Positions 8,869 to 17,585 of a DNA stretch of 64,000 bases are shown here, piece after piece. Position 1 is the first letter of the stretch. Each line of letters opens with the position of its first letter. The notes beneath the pieces are model-generated. The model saw nothing but the letters and a program-made list of their open reading frames with translations, had not been told where the DNA came from and did not search any database. The translations under genes and the position numbers were made by a program. This DNA is from Streptomyces sp. Je 1-332 (GTDB taxonomy: Bacteria > Actinomycetota > Actinomycetes > Streptomycetales > Streptomycetaceae), in NCBI RefSeq assembly GCF_040730185.1, contig NZ_CP160402.1, forward strand, positions 62,001-126,000, written 5' to 3'.

Positions 8869-10337
8869 TGCCCCGTGACGGAGTCACCAGTAGGCGAGTA
8901 ATGGCACAGGTCGCGATGGTGATGAACCTCGACAAGTGCATCGGCTGCCACACCTGCTCGGTCACCTGCAAGCAGACGTGGACCAACCGGCAGGGCACCG
9001 AGTACGTCTGGTTCAACAACGTCGAGACCCTCCCCGGCCAGGGCTACCCGCGCCGCTGGGAGGACCAGGAGAAGTGGAAGGGCGGTTGGGAGCGCACCCG
9101 CTCCGGCAAGCTGCGACTGCGCTCCGGCTCGCGCGCCAAGCGCCTGGGCACCATCTTCGCCAACCCGGACCTGCCGGGGCTCGACGACTACTACCAGCCG
9201 TGGAGTTACGAGTACAAGAACCTCACCGAGGCCCCGGCGGGCGACGACCTGCCCACCGCCCGGCCCGTCTCGCAGGTCACCGGCGCCCCCATGGAGAAGA
9301 TCGAGTGGGGTCCGAACTGGGACGACAACCTGGGCGGCGCGCCCGAGCACGGGCCGCGCGACCCGATCGTGGAGAAGATCCGCGACGAGGTGGGTGAGAA
9401 GATCCGTTTCGAGTTCGAGCAGTCCTTCATGTTCTACCTGCCGCGCATCTGCGAGCACTGCCTCAACCCCGCGTGCGTGTCCGCGTGCCCGTCCGGCGCG
9501 ATGTACAAGCGCTCGGAGGACGGCATCGTCCTGGTCGACCAGGACACCTGCCGGGGCTGGCGGATGTGCGTCAGCGGCTGCCCGTACAAGAAGGTCTACT
9601 TCAACCACGCCACCGGCAAGGCCGAGAAGTGCACCTTCTGCTTCCCGCGCGTCGAGGTCGGCATGCCCACGGTGTGCTCCGAGACCTGCGTGGGCCGGAT
9701 GCGCTACCTCGGGGTGATGCTCTACGACGCGGACAAGGTCGGCGATGCCGCCGCCGTCGAGGACGAACACGACCTGTATCCGAGCCAGTTGGAGTGCTTC
9801 CTCGATCCGCACGACCCGGCCGTGCAGGAGGCCGCGCGCGCGTCCGGAATCACCGACGAGTGGCTGGCAGCGGCCCGCCGCTCCCCCGTGTACGACCTCA
9901 TCGCCACCTACCAGGTCGCGCTGCCGCTGCACCCGGAGTACCGCACGATGCCGATGGTCTGGTACGTGCCGCCGCTCTCCCCCGTGGTCGACGCCGTCGC
10001 CGCGACCGGGAGCGACGGCGAGGACGCGGGCAACCTCTTCGGGGCGATCGACGCGATGCGCATCCCGGTGGAGTACCTGGCGGGCATCCTCACCGCCGGG
10101 GACACCGACGTCGTCGACGCCGTGCTGCACCGGATGGCCGCCATGCGCGCCTTCATGCGGCGGATCAACCTCGTTGAGGAGCCCGATGAGGGCATAGCGC
10201 AGGCGGTCGGCCTGACCGGGGTCGAGATGCGGGACATGTTCCGGCTGCTCGCCGTCGCCAAGCTGGAGGACCGCTTCGTGGTGCCGAGCGCGGCGCGGGC
10301 GGACGCGGACGCGCTGGCGCAGGCGCATCCGTTCTAG
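8868..10337 (+). CDS. narH: Respiratory nitrate reductase beta subunit, ended by an in-frame TAG
   Basis: 489 residues from ATG 8868, which overlaps the narG stop; ATG 8901 (MAQVAMVMNLDKCIGCHTC) matches the usual family start and is an alternative. NarH carries electrons from NarI haem to NarG. All four Fe-S Cys groups are present: CIGCHTCSVTC, CEHCLNPACVSAC, CRGWRMCVSGC (Trp replacing one Cys, as in the [3Fe-4S] site) and CTFC...CSETC. The frame ends at TAG 10335-10337 right after LAQAHPF. The same frame then stays open for 44 more codons to a TGA that overlaps the narJ start, so the protein may have lost its tail. All cluster ligands lie before the TAG, so activity may be retained. Confidence 0.93.
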   Translation: MPRDGVTSRRVMAQVAMVMNLDKCIGCHTCSVTCKQTWTNRQGTEYVWFNNVETLPGQGYPRRWEDQEKWKGGWERTRSGKLRLRSGSRAKRLGTIFANPDLPGLDDYYQPWSYEYKNLTEAPAGDDLPTARPVSQVTGAPMEKIEWGPNWDDNLGGAPEHGPRDPIVEKIRDEVGEKIRFEFEQSFMFYLPRICEHCLNPACVSACPSGAMYKRSEDGIVLVDQDTCRGWRMCVSGCPYKKVYFNHATGKAEKCTFCFPRVEVGMPTVCSETCVGRMRYLGVMLYDADKVGDAAAVEDEHDLYPSQLECFLDPHDPAVQEAARASGITDEWLAAARRSPVYDLIATYQVALPLHPEYRTMPMVWYVPPLSPVVDAVAATGSDGEDAGNLFGAIDAMRIPVEYLAGILTAGDTDVVDAVLHRMAAMRAFMRRINLVEEPDEGIAQAVGLTGVEMRDMFRLLAVAKLEDRFVVPSAARADADALAQAHPF

Positions 10338-10472
10338 GACGCCGGCGACCCGGTGGCGGCGAGGGCGCAGGCTCAGGCGCAGTCGGCCTGCCCGGTCGCC
10401 GGGCTGCCCAACGCCACCGGGGCCCCCGCACGCGTCCTGCTCAACCTCGGGGCCACCCGGAGGACCGCATGA
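10338..10472 (+). other. Open narH-frame extension after the in-frame TAG
   Basis: In the narH frame, 44 sense codons follow the TAG without interruption and end at TGA 10470-10472. That stop overlaps the narJ ATG at 10469, the same ATGA coupling used elsewhere in the operon. The translation includes CPVAGLPNATGAPARVLLNL, which resembles the FNLFN-type end of E. coli NarH in having a short hydrophobic Leu/Asn motif near the terminus. The simplest reading is that TAG arose by mutation and this is the former C-terminus. Confidence 0.6.
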
Positions 10473-11188
10473 GCGCGCCCGCCGTGGCATCCGTGACCGC
10501 GCCGGTCACCGCCGACGACGTCACGCGGCTGATCGTCGGGCGGTGCCTGGAGTACCCCGAGACGCGGCTCTACGCCGACCTACCCGCCCTGCGCGCGGCA
10601 CTCGACGAGGCGACGCCCGAGGCCGCCGCGCTGCTCGCCGGGTTCCTCGACCACGTCGCGGCCACCGAGCCGCTCGACCTGGGCGCGCACTACACGTCCA
10701 CCTTCGACACCCGTAACCGCCGCTGCCTGTACCTGACTTGGTGGGCGGACGGCGACACCCGCCGACGTGGCATGTCCCTCGTACGCGTCAAGCAGATCTA
10801 CCGCGACCACGGCCTGCCGTACGAGGACGAGGAGCTGCCCGACTTCCTGCCCGTCGTCCTGGACTTCGCGGTCCGCCGCCCGGAGGCGGGCACGGAGCTG
10901 CTCGAAGAGCACCGGGTCGGCCTCGAACTGCTGCGCCTCGCCGTCGCCGCGGCGGACACCCCCTACGCGGCCGTGCTCGAAGCCCTCTGCACGACGCTGC
11001 CCGGCCCTTCCCCCCGCACCCGGGAGGAGGCCAAGGCGATGGCACGCAAGGGGCCGGCACAGGAACTCGTCGGCATCGGCTCGCCCCTGGAGCCCTTCGG
11101 CGCCGTCATCGACCTGCCGTGGCCCACCCCCTCCGCCGCGCACGGAATCCTCGACGCGCACGGAATCTCCGAAAGGCCGTCGGCATGA
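10469..11188 (+). CDS. narJ: Nitrate reductase molybdenum cofactor assembly chaperone
   Basis: 239 residues. NarJ binds apo-NarG and allows cofactor insertion before membrane assembly; it is not part of the final complex. Family motifs are clear: LDLGAHYTSTFDTRNRRCLYL, then RRRGMSLVRVKQIYRDHG and ELPDFLPVVLDFA. The C-terminal third carries the usual acidic/Ala-rich helices. The ATG overlaps the end of the extended narH frame, and its stop overlaps the narI ATG (ATGA at 11185). Position between narH and narI is the standard operon order. Confidence 0.94.
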   Translation: MSAPAVASVTAPVTADDVTRLIVGRCLEYPETRLYADLPALRAALDEATPEAAALLAGFLDHVAATEPLDLGAHYTSTFDTRNRRCLYLTWWADGDTRRRGMSLVRVKQIYRDHGLPYEDEELPDFLPVVLDFAVRRPEAGTELLEEHRVGLELLRLAVAAADTPYAAVLEALCTTLPGPSPRTREEAKAMARKGPAQELVGIGSPLEPFGAVIDLPWPTPSAAHGILDAHGISERPSA

Positions 11189-11913
11189 CCGACCTGCTCC
11201 TGTGGGGCGTCCTGCCCTACGTCTCGATCGCGTTGCTGATCTCCGGCACCGTCTGGCGCGCACGCTACGACCGGTTCGGCCGGACCAGCCACTCCTCGCA
11301 GCTGCACGAGTCGCGGCTGCTGCGCATCGGCTCGCCGCTGTTTCACTTCGGGATGCTGTTCGTCGTACTCGGCCATGTCGTAGGCCTGTTGGTCCCGCAG
11401 GCGTGGACCGACGCGGTCGGTGTCAGCGACCACACGTACCACCTGGTGGCGGTCGGCACCGGGGCCGTGGCGGGCGCCGCGGCCGTCGCCGGGGTCGCGA
11501 TCCTCCTCCACCGCCGCCTGACCGTGCCCGCCGTGCGCCGGGCCACCCTGCGCAGCGACCACCTGATGTACACCTTCCTGCTCGGCGCGATCGTGCTCGG
11601 GCTCCTCGCCACCATCCTCAACTCGACCGGAGCGACGGACGGTTACAACTACCGTGAGGGCATCTCGCCGTGGTTCCGTTCGCTGTTCACCTTCTCGCCC
11701 GACTACCAGCTGATGGCGGGCGCGCCGCTCGCCTTCAAGCTGCACATCCTGTTCGGCTTCACGCTCTTCGCGCTCATTCCGTACTCGCGCCTGGTGCACA
11801 TGTTCAGCGCCCCGGTGCGGTACGTGTTCCGGCCCTTCGTCGTCTACCGCAGCCGGGACCCGAAGCGGCTCACCCCGCGCCCGGAGCGGCGCGGCTGGGA
11901 GCGGGTCCGATGA
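11185..11913 (+). CDS. narI: Respiratory nitrate reductase gamma subunit (cytochrome b)
   Basis: 242 residues. NarI is the membrane dihaem cytochrome that oxidises menaquinol and passes electrons to NarH. Five hydrophobic segments are visible. The four haem-ligand histidines are at H54 and H64 (LFHFGMLFVVLGHVVG) and H187 and H205 (KLHILFGF and SRLVHMFSAP), essentially the same spacing as in E. coli NarI. The positively charged C-terminus should be cytoplasmic. The stop TGA 11911-11913 overlaps the ATG of the radical SAM gene at 11910. Confidence 0.95.
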   Translation: MTDLLLWGVLPYVSIALLISGTVWRARYDRFGRTSHSSQLHESRLLRIGSPLFHFGMLFVVLGHVVGLLVPQAWTDAVGVSDHTYHLVAVGTGAVAGAAAVAGVAILLHRRLTVPAVRRATLRSDHLMYTFLLGAIVLGLLATILNSTGATDGYNYREGISPWFRSLFTFSPDYQLMAGAPLAFKLHILFGFTLFALIPYSRLVHMFSAPVRYVFRPFVVYRSRDPKRLTPRPERRGWERVR

Positions 11914-13193
11914 CGATCGCTCATCACCAGCGGGCGGTGGCGCCTCCCGCTGGGCGGCTCGTCCGTACGCCACGGCACGCGGTGGCCGACCGGCCCTTCC
12001 TCGTCATCTGGGAGGCGACGCGGGCCTGCCCGCTGGCCTGCCTGCACTGCCGGGCCGAGGCCAACACCCGCCGCAGCCCACACGAGTTGGACGGGGCGCA
12101 GGCGCGCGCCCTGATGGACCAGATCGCCTCCTTCGGGCGCCCCCACCCGCTGTTCGTCATCACCGGGGGTGATCCGTTCCAGCGGCCGGACTTGAGTGAA
12201 CTGATCTCGTACGGTACGAGGTTGGGCCTACGGGTCGCCGTGTCGCCGTCCGGCACGCCCACCCTCACCCGGGAGAACCTGACGGCGGTGCGGGACGCGG
12301 GCGCCGTCGCGCTCTCGCTCAGCGTGGACGCCTCCAGCGCCGCGCGGCACGACGCCTTCCGGGGCGTGGACGGGGTCTTCGACCTCACGCTGCGGGGCTG
12401 GCGGACGGCGCGCGAGCTCGGTCTGAAGGTCCAGATCAACACCACCGTGTCGCGGCACAGCCTCGACGACCTGGCCGACATCGCCGCCCTCGTCCGCCGG
12501 GAGGGGGCGATGCTGTGGTCCGGTTTCCTCCTGGTGCCCACCGGGCGCGGCACCGACCTCGCCTCGCTCAGCGCAGCCGAGACCGAGGACGTCCTGCACT
12601 TCCTCTACGACTGCGGGGCGTTCATGGCCACGAAGACCACCGAGGGGCACCACTTCCGTCGCGTCGTGCTGCAGCGGACCGCCCTGGCCGAGCGGGGCGG
12701 GACGCCGGCCACCGGTGAACTGCACGCACGCCTCACGGCGCGTGGCGCCGCGCTCGGGCTCTTCGACGGGGAGCGGCGTGCGGTGCGCAGGCCGCCGATG
12801 GACGTCTCGTCGGGGCGCGGCTTCGTCTTCGTGTCCCACACGGGCGAGGTGACGCCGAGCGGCTTCCTGCCACTGTCGGCGGGCAACACCAAGCACCGCC
12901 CGCTGACCGACATCTACCGCCACTCACCGCTCTTCACCCAGCTCCGCGACCCCGGGCTCCTGCGCGGCAAGTGCGGGCGCTGCGCGTACCGGTCCCTGTG
13001 CGGCGGTTCGCGCTCGCGGGCGTACGCGGTCACCGGCGATTACCTGGCCGAGGACCCCTGGTGCGCATACGAGCCGGGCGAAGTGGATGGACCGGGCTCC
13101 GCTCACGCTCCCGGCGCCCCCGAGGCCCCTGAGGCCCCGGAGGCTGCCGACACTCCCGAGTCCCCCGGCAAGGAGTCCACGTGCGTTCTGTGA
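11910..13193 (+). CDS. Radical SAM/SPASM protein in the nar operon
   Basis: 427 residues. The N-terminal half has the radical SAM [4Fe-4S] motif CPLACLHC (CxxxCxxC) and TGGDPF. The C-terminal half has a SPASM-type auxiliary cluster region, CGRCAYRSLCGG, and a late Cys in DPWCAYEP. The overall pattern resembles the TIGR04053/AhbD/NirJ neighbourhood of tetrapyrrole-modifying radical SAM enzymes. The start overlaps the narI stop and the end overlaps hemY by 13 bases, so it is probably co-expressed with nitrate reductase. Inferred role: oxygen-independent haem or cofactor maturation. A MoaA-like role is less likely because the SPASM domain is present. The tail is Ala/Pro/Glu-rich and ends in Cys-Val-Leu. 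Confidence 0.85.
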   Translation: MTIAHHQRAVAPPAGRLVRTPRHAVADRPFLVIWEATRACPLACLHCRAEANTRRSPHELDGAQARALMDQIASFGRPHPLFVITGGDPFQRPDLSELISYGTRLGLRVAVSPSGTPTLTRENLTAVRDAGAVALSLSVDASSAARHDAFRGVDGVFDLTLRGWRTARELGLKVQINTTVSRHSLDDLADIAALVRREGAMLWSGFLLVPTGRGTDLASLSAAETEDVLHFLYDCGAFMATKTTEGHHFRRVVLQRTALAERGGTPATGELHARLTARGAALGLFDGERRAVRRPPMDVSSGRGFVFVSHTGEVTPSGFLPLSAGNTKHRPLTDIYRHSPLFTQLRDPGLLRGKCGRCAYRSLCGGSRSRAYAVTGDYLAEDPWCAYEPGEVDGPGSAHAPGAPEAPEAPEAADTPESPGKESTCVL

Positions 13194-14578
13194 TCGTCAT
13201 CGGCGGAGGCATCAGCGGTCTCGCCGCGGCCTGGGAACTGCGCGGCAAGGCCGAGGTCACCGTCCTGGAGGCGGGCGACCGCGTCGGCGGCAAGCTGCGT
13301 ACCAGTGTCCTGGCCGGAACACCCGTCGACGAGGGCGCGGAGTCGATCATGGCGCTGCGGCCCGAGGCCGTACGGCTCGCCGAGGAGGTCGGCCTCGGGG
13401 AGAGCCTGTGCGACCCGGCGCCCGCCCCCGTCACCTTCTGGACCCGCGACGCCCTACGCCCGCTGCCCGCGGGGCACGTGATGGGCATCCCCGCGGACCC
13501 GGCCGCCCTCGACGGCACCGGGCTGCTGTCCCCCGAAGGCCTCGCCCGGCTCGTCCAGGAAGAGGCCATCCCCGCGAGCCCCGCCCTGGCCGAGGGGGCG
13601 GACATCAACATCGCCGGTTACCTGGTCCCCAGGATCGGCCGGGAAGCGGTGGACCGCCTCGTGGAACCGCTCCTCGGCGGGATCTACGCGGGCCGCACCG
13701 ACCGGCTCTCCCTGCGCTCGGCCATGCCGTTCCTCGCCCCGGCAGCCGCGTCGGGCGACTCGCTGCTCGCCTGGCTGCGCCGCCGCCGGGAGAGCCGGCC
13801 GCCGGCCACGGGCACCCGGCCGAGCGTGGTCCGCGGCATCGTGGGCGGCACCGGCAGGCTGCCCCGCGCGGTGGCCGCGGCGAGCGGCGCCCGCGTCCTC
13901 ACACACAGCACCGCCCTCGCCCTGGAACGCGTACCGGGCGGGGGCTGGCGCGTGCACGTGGCCACCGGCCGGGGCCCGACGACGCTGGACGCCGATGCGC
14001 TCATCATCGCGCTGCCGGCGCACGCGGCGGCCACGCTGCTCGGCCCGCACTCCCCGGCCGCGCAGGCCGAGCTCGACGGCGTCCGCCATGCCGGATCGGC
14101 CGTGATCACCATGGCGTTCGCCCGCTCACGGCAGGGCGGTCCCTCGCCGGGCCTGAACGGCTTTCTCGTACCCCCGGTGGACGGTCGGACCATCAAAGCG
14201 GCAACGATCCTCTCCCACAAGTGGCCCTGGCAGGGCGCCGATGCGCCATCGAAGCTCATCCTGCGCGCTTCGGTGGGCCGGGTGAGCGAGGAGCACCTGA
14301 TCGGCCTCGACGACCGGCGCCTGATCGGCCTGGCGCAGCGGGAACTGGCCCACGCGCTGGGCCCGTTGGGCGAACCGCTGGAGTCGAGGGTCACCCGCTG
14401 GCCGCAGGGTCTCCCACAGTACGAGGTCGGGCACGCCGACCGCGTGGCCGCGATCCGGGACGCGATCGGCATGCTGCCCGGGGTCGAGGTGTGCGGGGCG
14501 CTGTACGAGGGAGTGGGTGTCGCCGCGTGCGTGGCGACGGGACGGGCGGCGGCGGAGCGGTCGCTGGAGGGGCGTTGA
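13181..14578 (+). CDS. hemY: Protoporphyrinogen/coproporphyrinogen III oxidase (FAD)
   Basis: 465 residues. The GTG start follows AAGGAG by five bases and lies inside the end of the radical SAM gene. The N-terminus has the FAD Rossmann motif VIVIGGGISGLAAAWEL followed by VLEAGDRVGGKLRT. PLLGGIYAGRTDRLSLRSAMP and the C-terminal WPQGLPQYEVGHADR and VCGALYEGVGVAACVATGR motifs are typical of HemY. The enzyme aromatises coproporphyrinogen III (or protoporphyrinogen IX) in haem synthesis. Since HemY normally needs oxygen, its place in a hypoxia-type operon is notable. A second chromosomal hemY elsewhere is likely. No clear terminator follows. Confidence 0.9.
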   Translation: MRSVIVIGGGISGLAAAWELRGKAEVTVLEAGDRVGGKLRTSVLAGTPVDEGAESIMALRPEAVRLAEEVGLGESLCDPAPAPVTFWTRDALRPLPAGHVMGIPADPAALDGTGLLSPEGLARLVQEEAIPASPALAEGADINIAGYLVPRIGREAVDRLVEPLLGGIYAGRTDRLSLRSAMPFLAPAAASGDSLLAWLRRRRESRPPATGTRPSVVRGIVGGTGRLPRAVAAASGARVLTHSTALALERVPGGGWRVHVATGRGPTTLDADALIIALPAHAAATLLGPHSPAAQAELDGVRHAGSAVITMAFARSRQGGPSPGLNGFLVPPVDGRTIKAATILSHKWPWQGADAPSKLILRASVGRVSEEHLIGLDDRRLIGLAQRELAHALGPLGEPLESRVTRWPQGLPQYEVGHADRVAAIRDAIGMLPGVEVCGALYEGVGVAACVATGRAAAERSLEGR

Positions 14579-14667
14579 ACCACGCGGCGGTGGCTACCCC
14601 GCAGCGAGAGCGCGTAACGGATCATCAAGTCGGGAAGGGCAGAGCACGCGGTCCGGTTCAGGGGTGC

Positions 14668-15267
14668 TTACGAAGAGCCGAGGCGTGAGCGGAGATAGGC
14701 GACTCCGGCCGTGCCGTCGGTACCAGGCTGGTTTCCGATCATCCGTTCCACCAGGCGCAGGTGCCGTTCTTTCCAGCTTTTTGCCGCCTCACGCACACGG
14801 GACACACTCGCGTCCACGTCTCGTGCGTGCGCAACCGGTACGGGTGCGCCGCATCGCGGCTGGGCGATGTGATGGAACAGCTCGGCGAACTGCACGGATT
14901 GCCCACCGCTGCCCTCGCCGAGCAGGGGCCTGAAGGAGGCGAAGTCCTTGTCGGTCAACGTGTCGAGCAGGGGGAGCAGGCCTTCGAGCTGGCACAGCAG
15001 GTCGTGCACCCGCTGAAGCGTGACCTGGGCGGCGCCGGGCACGCCGCCCGTCGAGTGGCGAAGCTGCCGCAGCTCGACCAGGGCGTGGGCGAGGAGAAGC
15101 TCCGAAGCTTGATGCACCACGATGAACAGGTGCTCATCGCACCACTGGGCGCCCCGGGCAGGTCGGGTACGCGGCTGCTGCAGAGCGAGAAGCTGCGCCA
15201 CGTGCAAATAGGCCGCATACGGGCTCTCGTCGTCAGCAGGTTCTTTTTCGTCCGTACGATGGTCCAT
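14668..15267 (-). CDS. Tryptophan 2,3-dioxygenase family protein
   Basis: 199 residues from ATG 15267, which follows GAGGAC; the frame is open further upstream but without similarity. The motifs EHLFIVVHQASELLL, LRHSTGG..., FRPLLGEGSGGQSVQFAEL and the terminal TDGTAGVAYLRSRLG match the haem dioxygenase that opens the indole ring of tryptophan to N-formylkynurenine. The protein is shorter than catabolic KynA (about 280), and the usual PASGFQS is GEGSGGQS. It may be one of the secondary-metabolism or divergent paralogues. No kynurenine-pathway partner is next to it. It converges on hemY. Confidence 0.75.
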   Translation of the reverse strand: MDHRTDEKEPADDESPYAAYLHVAQLLALQQPRTRPARGAQWCDEHLFIVVHQASELLLAHALVELRQLRHSTGGVPGAAQVTLQRVHDLLCQLEGLLPLLDTLTDKDFASFRPLLGEGSGGQSVQFAELFHHIAQPRCGAPVPVAHARDVDASVSRVREAAKSWKERHLRLVERMIGNQPGTDGTAGVAYLRSRLGSS

Positions 15268-15389
15268 GTGCTGGTCCTCATAGCGGGATGACAGGGCAGG
15301 GCGCGGCGCCGCATCTCCAGCAGACCTGGTCGCCTGCGTGTGCCGCAGCTCTGCCTCGTCCATCTGGCCCACGTCCCGGCTGGGCAGTG

Positions 15390-15860
15390 GGCCCACTGGG
15401 CACCCACAACGAGATGATCGGCGTCGTGCTCGGCATGTACGCCGCGATCTACGGCATCATCCTGGCCTTTGTCGTCGTGGCCGAGTGGGAGGGCCTCAAC
15501 GCCGCGGAGACCAACGTCGCGCTCGAGGCCAGCCAGACCGCCGAGGTATTGCGTGACGCTTCCGCTTTCCCGGCCGGCCAGGAACGCCGGGTGACGAACG
15601 CCGTCGGTGCGTACGTGCGTGTCGTCGTCAACGAGCAATGGCCGCTGATGCGCGCGGGAGAGCCCGACCCGGGCCTCACCAATCCCGAAGTGACCGCGCT
15701 GTACCAGGCGTTCCAGGAATACGAGCCGCAGACCGAGGCCGACTCGTCATGCTTCCCCTGACCTTGCTCTACGGCATCAGGATCCTGCGCGCGAAATTGA
15801 TGTTCGTCGTGTCGGTCGCCGCGCTGATCGGCGTGAGCCTGCTGCTGTGCTTGACGAGGC
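15390..15860 (+). pseudogene. Bestrophin-like (DUF4239) membrane protein, internally deleted
   Basis: The first part (MIGVVLGMYAAIYGIILAFV, then EGLNAAETNVALEASQTAEV and EVTALYQAFQEYEPQTEAD) is the start of a DUF4239 protein. At about 15745 the frame breaks. A second frame beginning near 15749 gives the hydrophobic last helix of the same family (FVVSVAALIGVSLLL). The middle of the domain, about 90 residues, is missing, and the tail overlaps the 3' end of the opposing MFS gene. The gene appears inactivated by an internal deletion. The frame is open upstream to 15288 but that portion is not family-like. Confidence 0.6.
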
Positions 15861-15864
15861 GGCT

Positions 15865-17337
15865 CTACGACGCCGTGCGCCGGGCCCGTTCCTCTGCGTC
15901 CGCGTCGAAGCCGACCGGTTCCCAGCGCTTGGCCAGCAGTGCGATCAGACCCAGTACGGGGGCGGCGAGGATGACCCAGTAGACGTGGGTGCCCAGGCCG
16001 CTGCTGAGGATGGGGAAGAACAACAGGGTCAGCGTCGAACCGAGGCGCAGGACCGCCTGGTTGAAGCCGATGCTGACGCCGCGCATCGACGTGGGGAAGC
16101 CCAGCGAGGCGTAGCTCATGATGTGCGCGCCGGGGCCGAAGCCCTGGGCGAACATGAACGCGCCGAGCATCAGGATCCCTGCCGCGACAGCGGCCGTGCC
16201 GGAGGGGTCCGCGATGAGGCCGAGCACCGTGATGGCGACGAACTGGATCGCGAAGCCCAGCGTCATCATCGGCCAGGCGCCGCGGGTCGACGCCCAGCGG
16301 ATCCCGAGCAGTCCGCCGGTCAGGGCGAAGAGGAGGTTCAGGGCGAACGAGGAAGCAATGGTGGTCAGCGGGCCCTGCGTCATCAGGGTGGCGATGATGA
16401 TCGGCAGCCCGAACGCGACCGCGTTGTAGCCGAAGGTCTCCGCCAGACCGACCGTCACCGACTGGATGGTGCGGGTGCGGTACGGAGGTGTGAAGAGCCG
16501 TGCGTACGCGGCGAGGCCGGGCTTGGGCGGGCGGGGCGCCTGCGCGGGTACATCGTCGGCGACGCGCGCGTCCACGTCGTAGGACTGCCGGAGTATCCGC
16601 GCCGCGCCTTCCAGGTCGCCCTGGTCGGCGGCCCAGGTCGGGGACTCGTTCATGTAGCGCCGGCGCAGCAGCAGTACCAGCAGCGCGGGGATGGCGCCGA
16701 AACCGACCGTGAACCGCCACAGCCAGCCCAGCTGGGCGTCCGGCAGGAGGAAGTACAGCAACATGATCACCAGGTAGCAGCCGCTGGTCGCGGCGTACCA
16801 GGCGGGCGACCAGGCAGCCGTACGTGAGCCCTTGCTGCCCTTGCCGCGCAGCCGGGAGAACTCGGCGAGGAACGCGATCGCGACGGGGATGTCCATGCCG
16901 ACACCGATGCCCATCACGAAGCGCGCCACGATGAGCGTCCACACGTCCTGCGCCAGCGCGCACACGAGCGCGGTCACGACGAAGAAGAGCATATTCGCCA
17001 TGAAGACCCGGTAGCGTCCGATCCGGTCCACCAGCCAGCCGCCGACGAGAGCGCCGACGAGCGATCCCACGCTGATCGATGCGGTGACCGTGCCGGCCAT
17101 GGCGGAGCTGAGGCCGAACTGTTCCGTGATGTCGGGAAGCCCGTAGGCGAGGGAACTCAGGTCGTAGGCGTCGAGGAAGATGCCGCCGAGCGCGATGATC
17201 ACGATCATCTTGGCGTGCCGGCCGCGGGCCGTGCCCGAGTTCACCAGGTCGGAGACGTCCGCCGCGGAGCGGATCAGAACCGTGCCCGGTGCGGTCGCCG
17301 GGATCGTGCTGCCGGACAAGGGGGAGGTGGAGCTCAC
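15865..17337 (-). CDS. MFS transporter (sugar-porter/aromatic-acid symporter type)
   Basis: About 490 residues with twelve predicted transmembrane helices. GTG 17337 is preferred because GGAAGG is five bases before it; ATG 17382 is in frame but has no ribosome site. The signature GGWLVDRIGRYRVF lies between helices 2 and 3, and MGIGVGMDIPVAIAFLAEFSRLRGKGSKG is in the helix 4-6 region, both typical of MFS metabolite:H+ symporters. A central basic loop (RRRYMNESPTWAADQGDLEGA) also fits. The substrate cannot be told. It is not a NarK-type nitrate porter. Its 3' end overlaps the tail of the DUF4239 pseudogene. Confidence 0.85.
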   Translation of the reverse strand: MSSTSPLSGSTIPATAPGTVLIRSAADVSDLVNSGTARGRHAKMIVIIALGGIFLDAYDLSSLAYGLPDITEQFGLSSAMAGTVTASISVGSLVGALVGGWLVDRIGRYRVFMANMLFFVVTALVCALAQDVWTLIVARFVMGIGVGMDIPVAIAFLAEFSRLRGKGSKGSRTAAWSPAWYAATSGCYLVIMLLYFLLPDAQLGWLWRFTVGFGAIPALLVLLLRRRYMNESPTWAADQGDLEGAARILRQSYDVDARVADDVPAQAPRPPKPGLAAYARLFTPPYRTRTIQSVTVGLAETFGYNAVAFGLPIIIATLMTQGPLTTIASSFALNLLFALTGGLLGIRWASTRGAWPMMTLGFAIQFVAITVLGLIADPSGTAAVAAGILMLGAFMFAQGFGPGAHIMSYASLGFPTSMRGVSIGFNQAVLRLGSTLTLLFFPILSSGLGTHVYWVILAAPVLGLIALLAKRWEPVGFDADAEERARRTAS

Positions 17338-17585
17338 GAGCGCCTTCCGGGGTGGTGCGGACGTACCGGCGCATCGTCGCATCGGCCGGAAATCGTCCGT
17401 ACGTACGTCCGCATAGTGGTCACGGCCGTCTGCATCATGGACGCCTCACCCACGATCCCTTCCAGCCTCGGGTGTCCGATGCCGGTAGGGGCCGACCCCT
17501 CGCCTCCCTGTGTGGAGGCTCGGGGCCTACCGAGTGCGATGAGGGCGAACGTGGCGATCGCTCGTGGCCGGTGGCGCAGCGTTTC

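Noticed and set aside
8793..10490. Long minus-strand frame opposite narH
   Set aside because: Antisense shadow; no start signal and no protein-like motifs.
15847..16827. Plus-strand frame opposite the MFS transporter
   Set aside because: Composed of Glu/Arg/Gln-rich low-complexity sequence expected from the complement of membrane helices.
15865..17382. Idea that this MFS gene is the nitrate transporter (NarK) for the nearby nar operon
   Set aside because: Motifs match metabolite:H+ symporters of the sugar-porter type; the nitrate-signature Gly-rich helices of NarK are absent.
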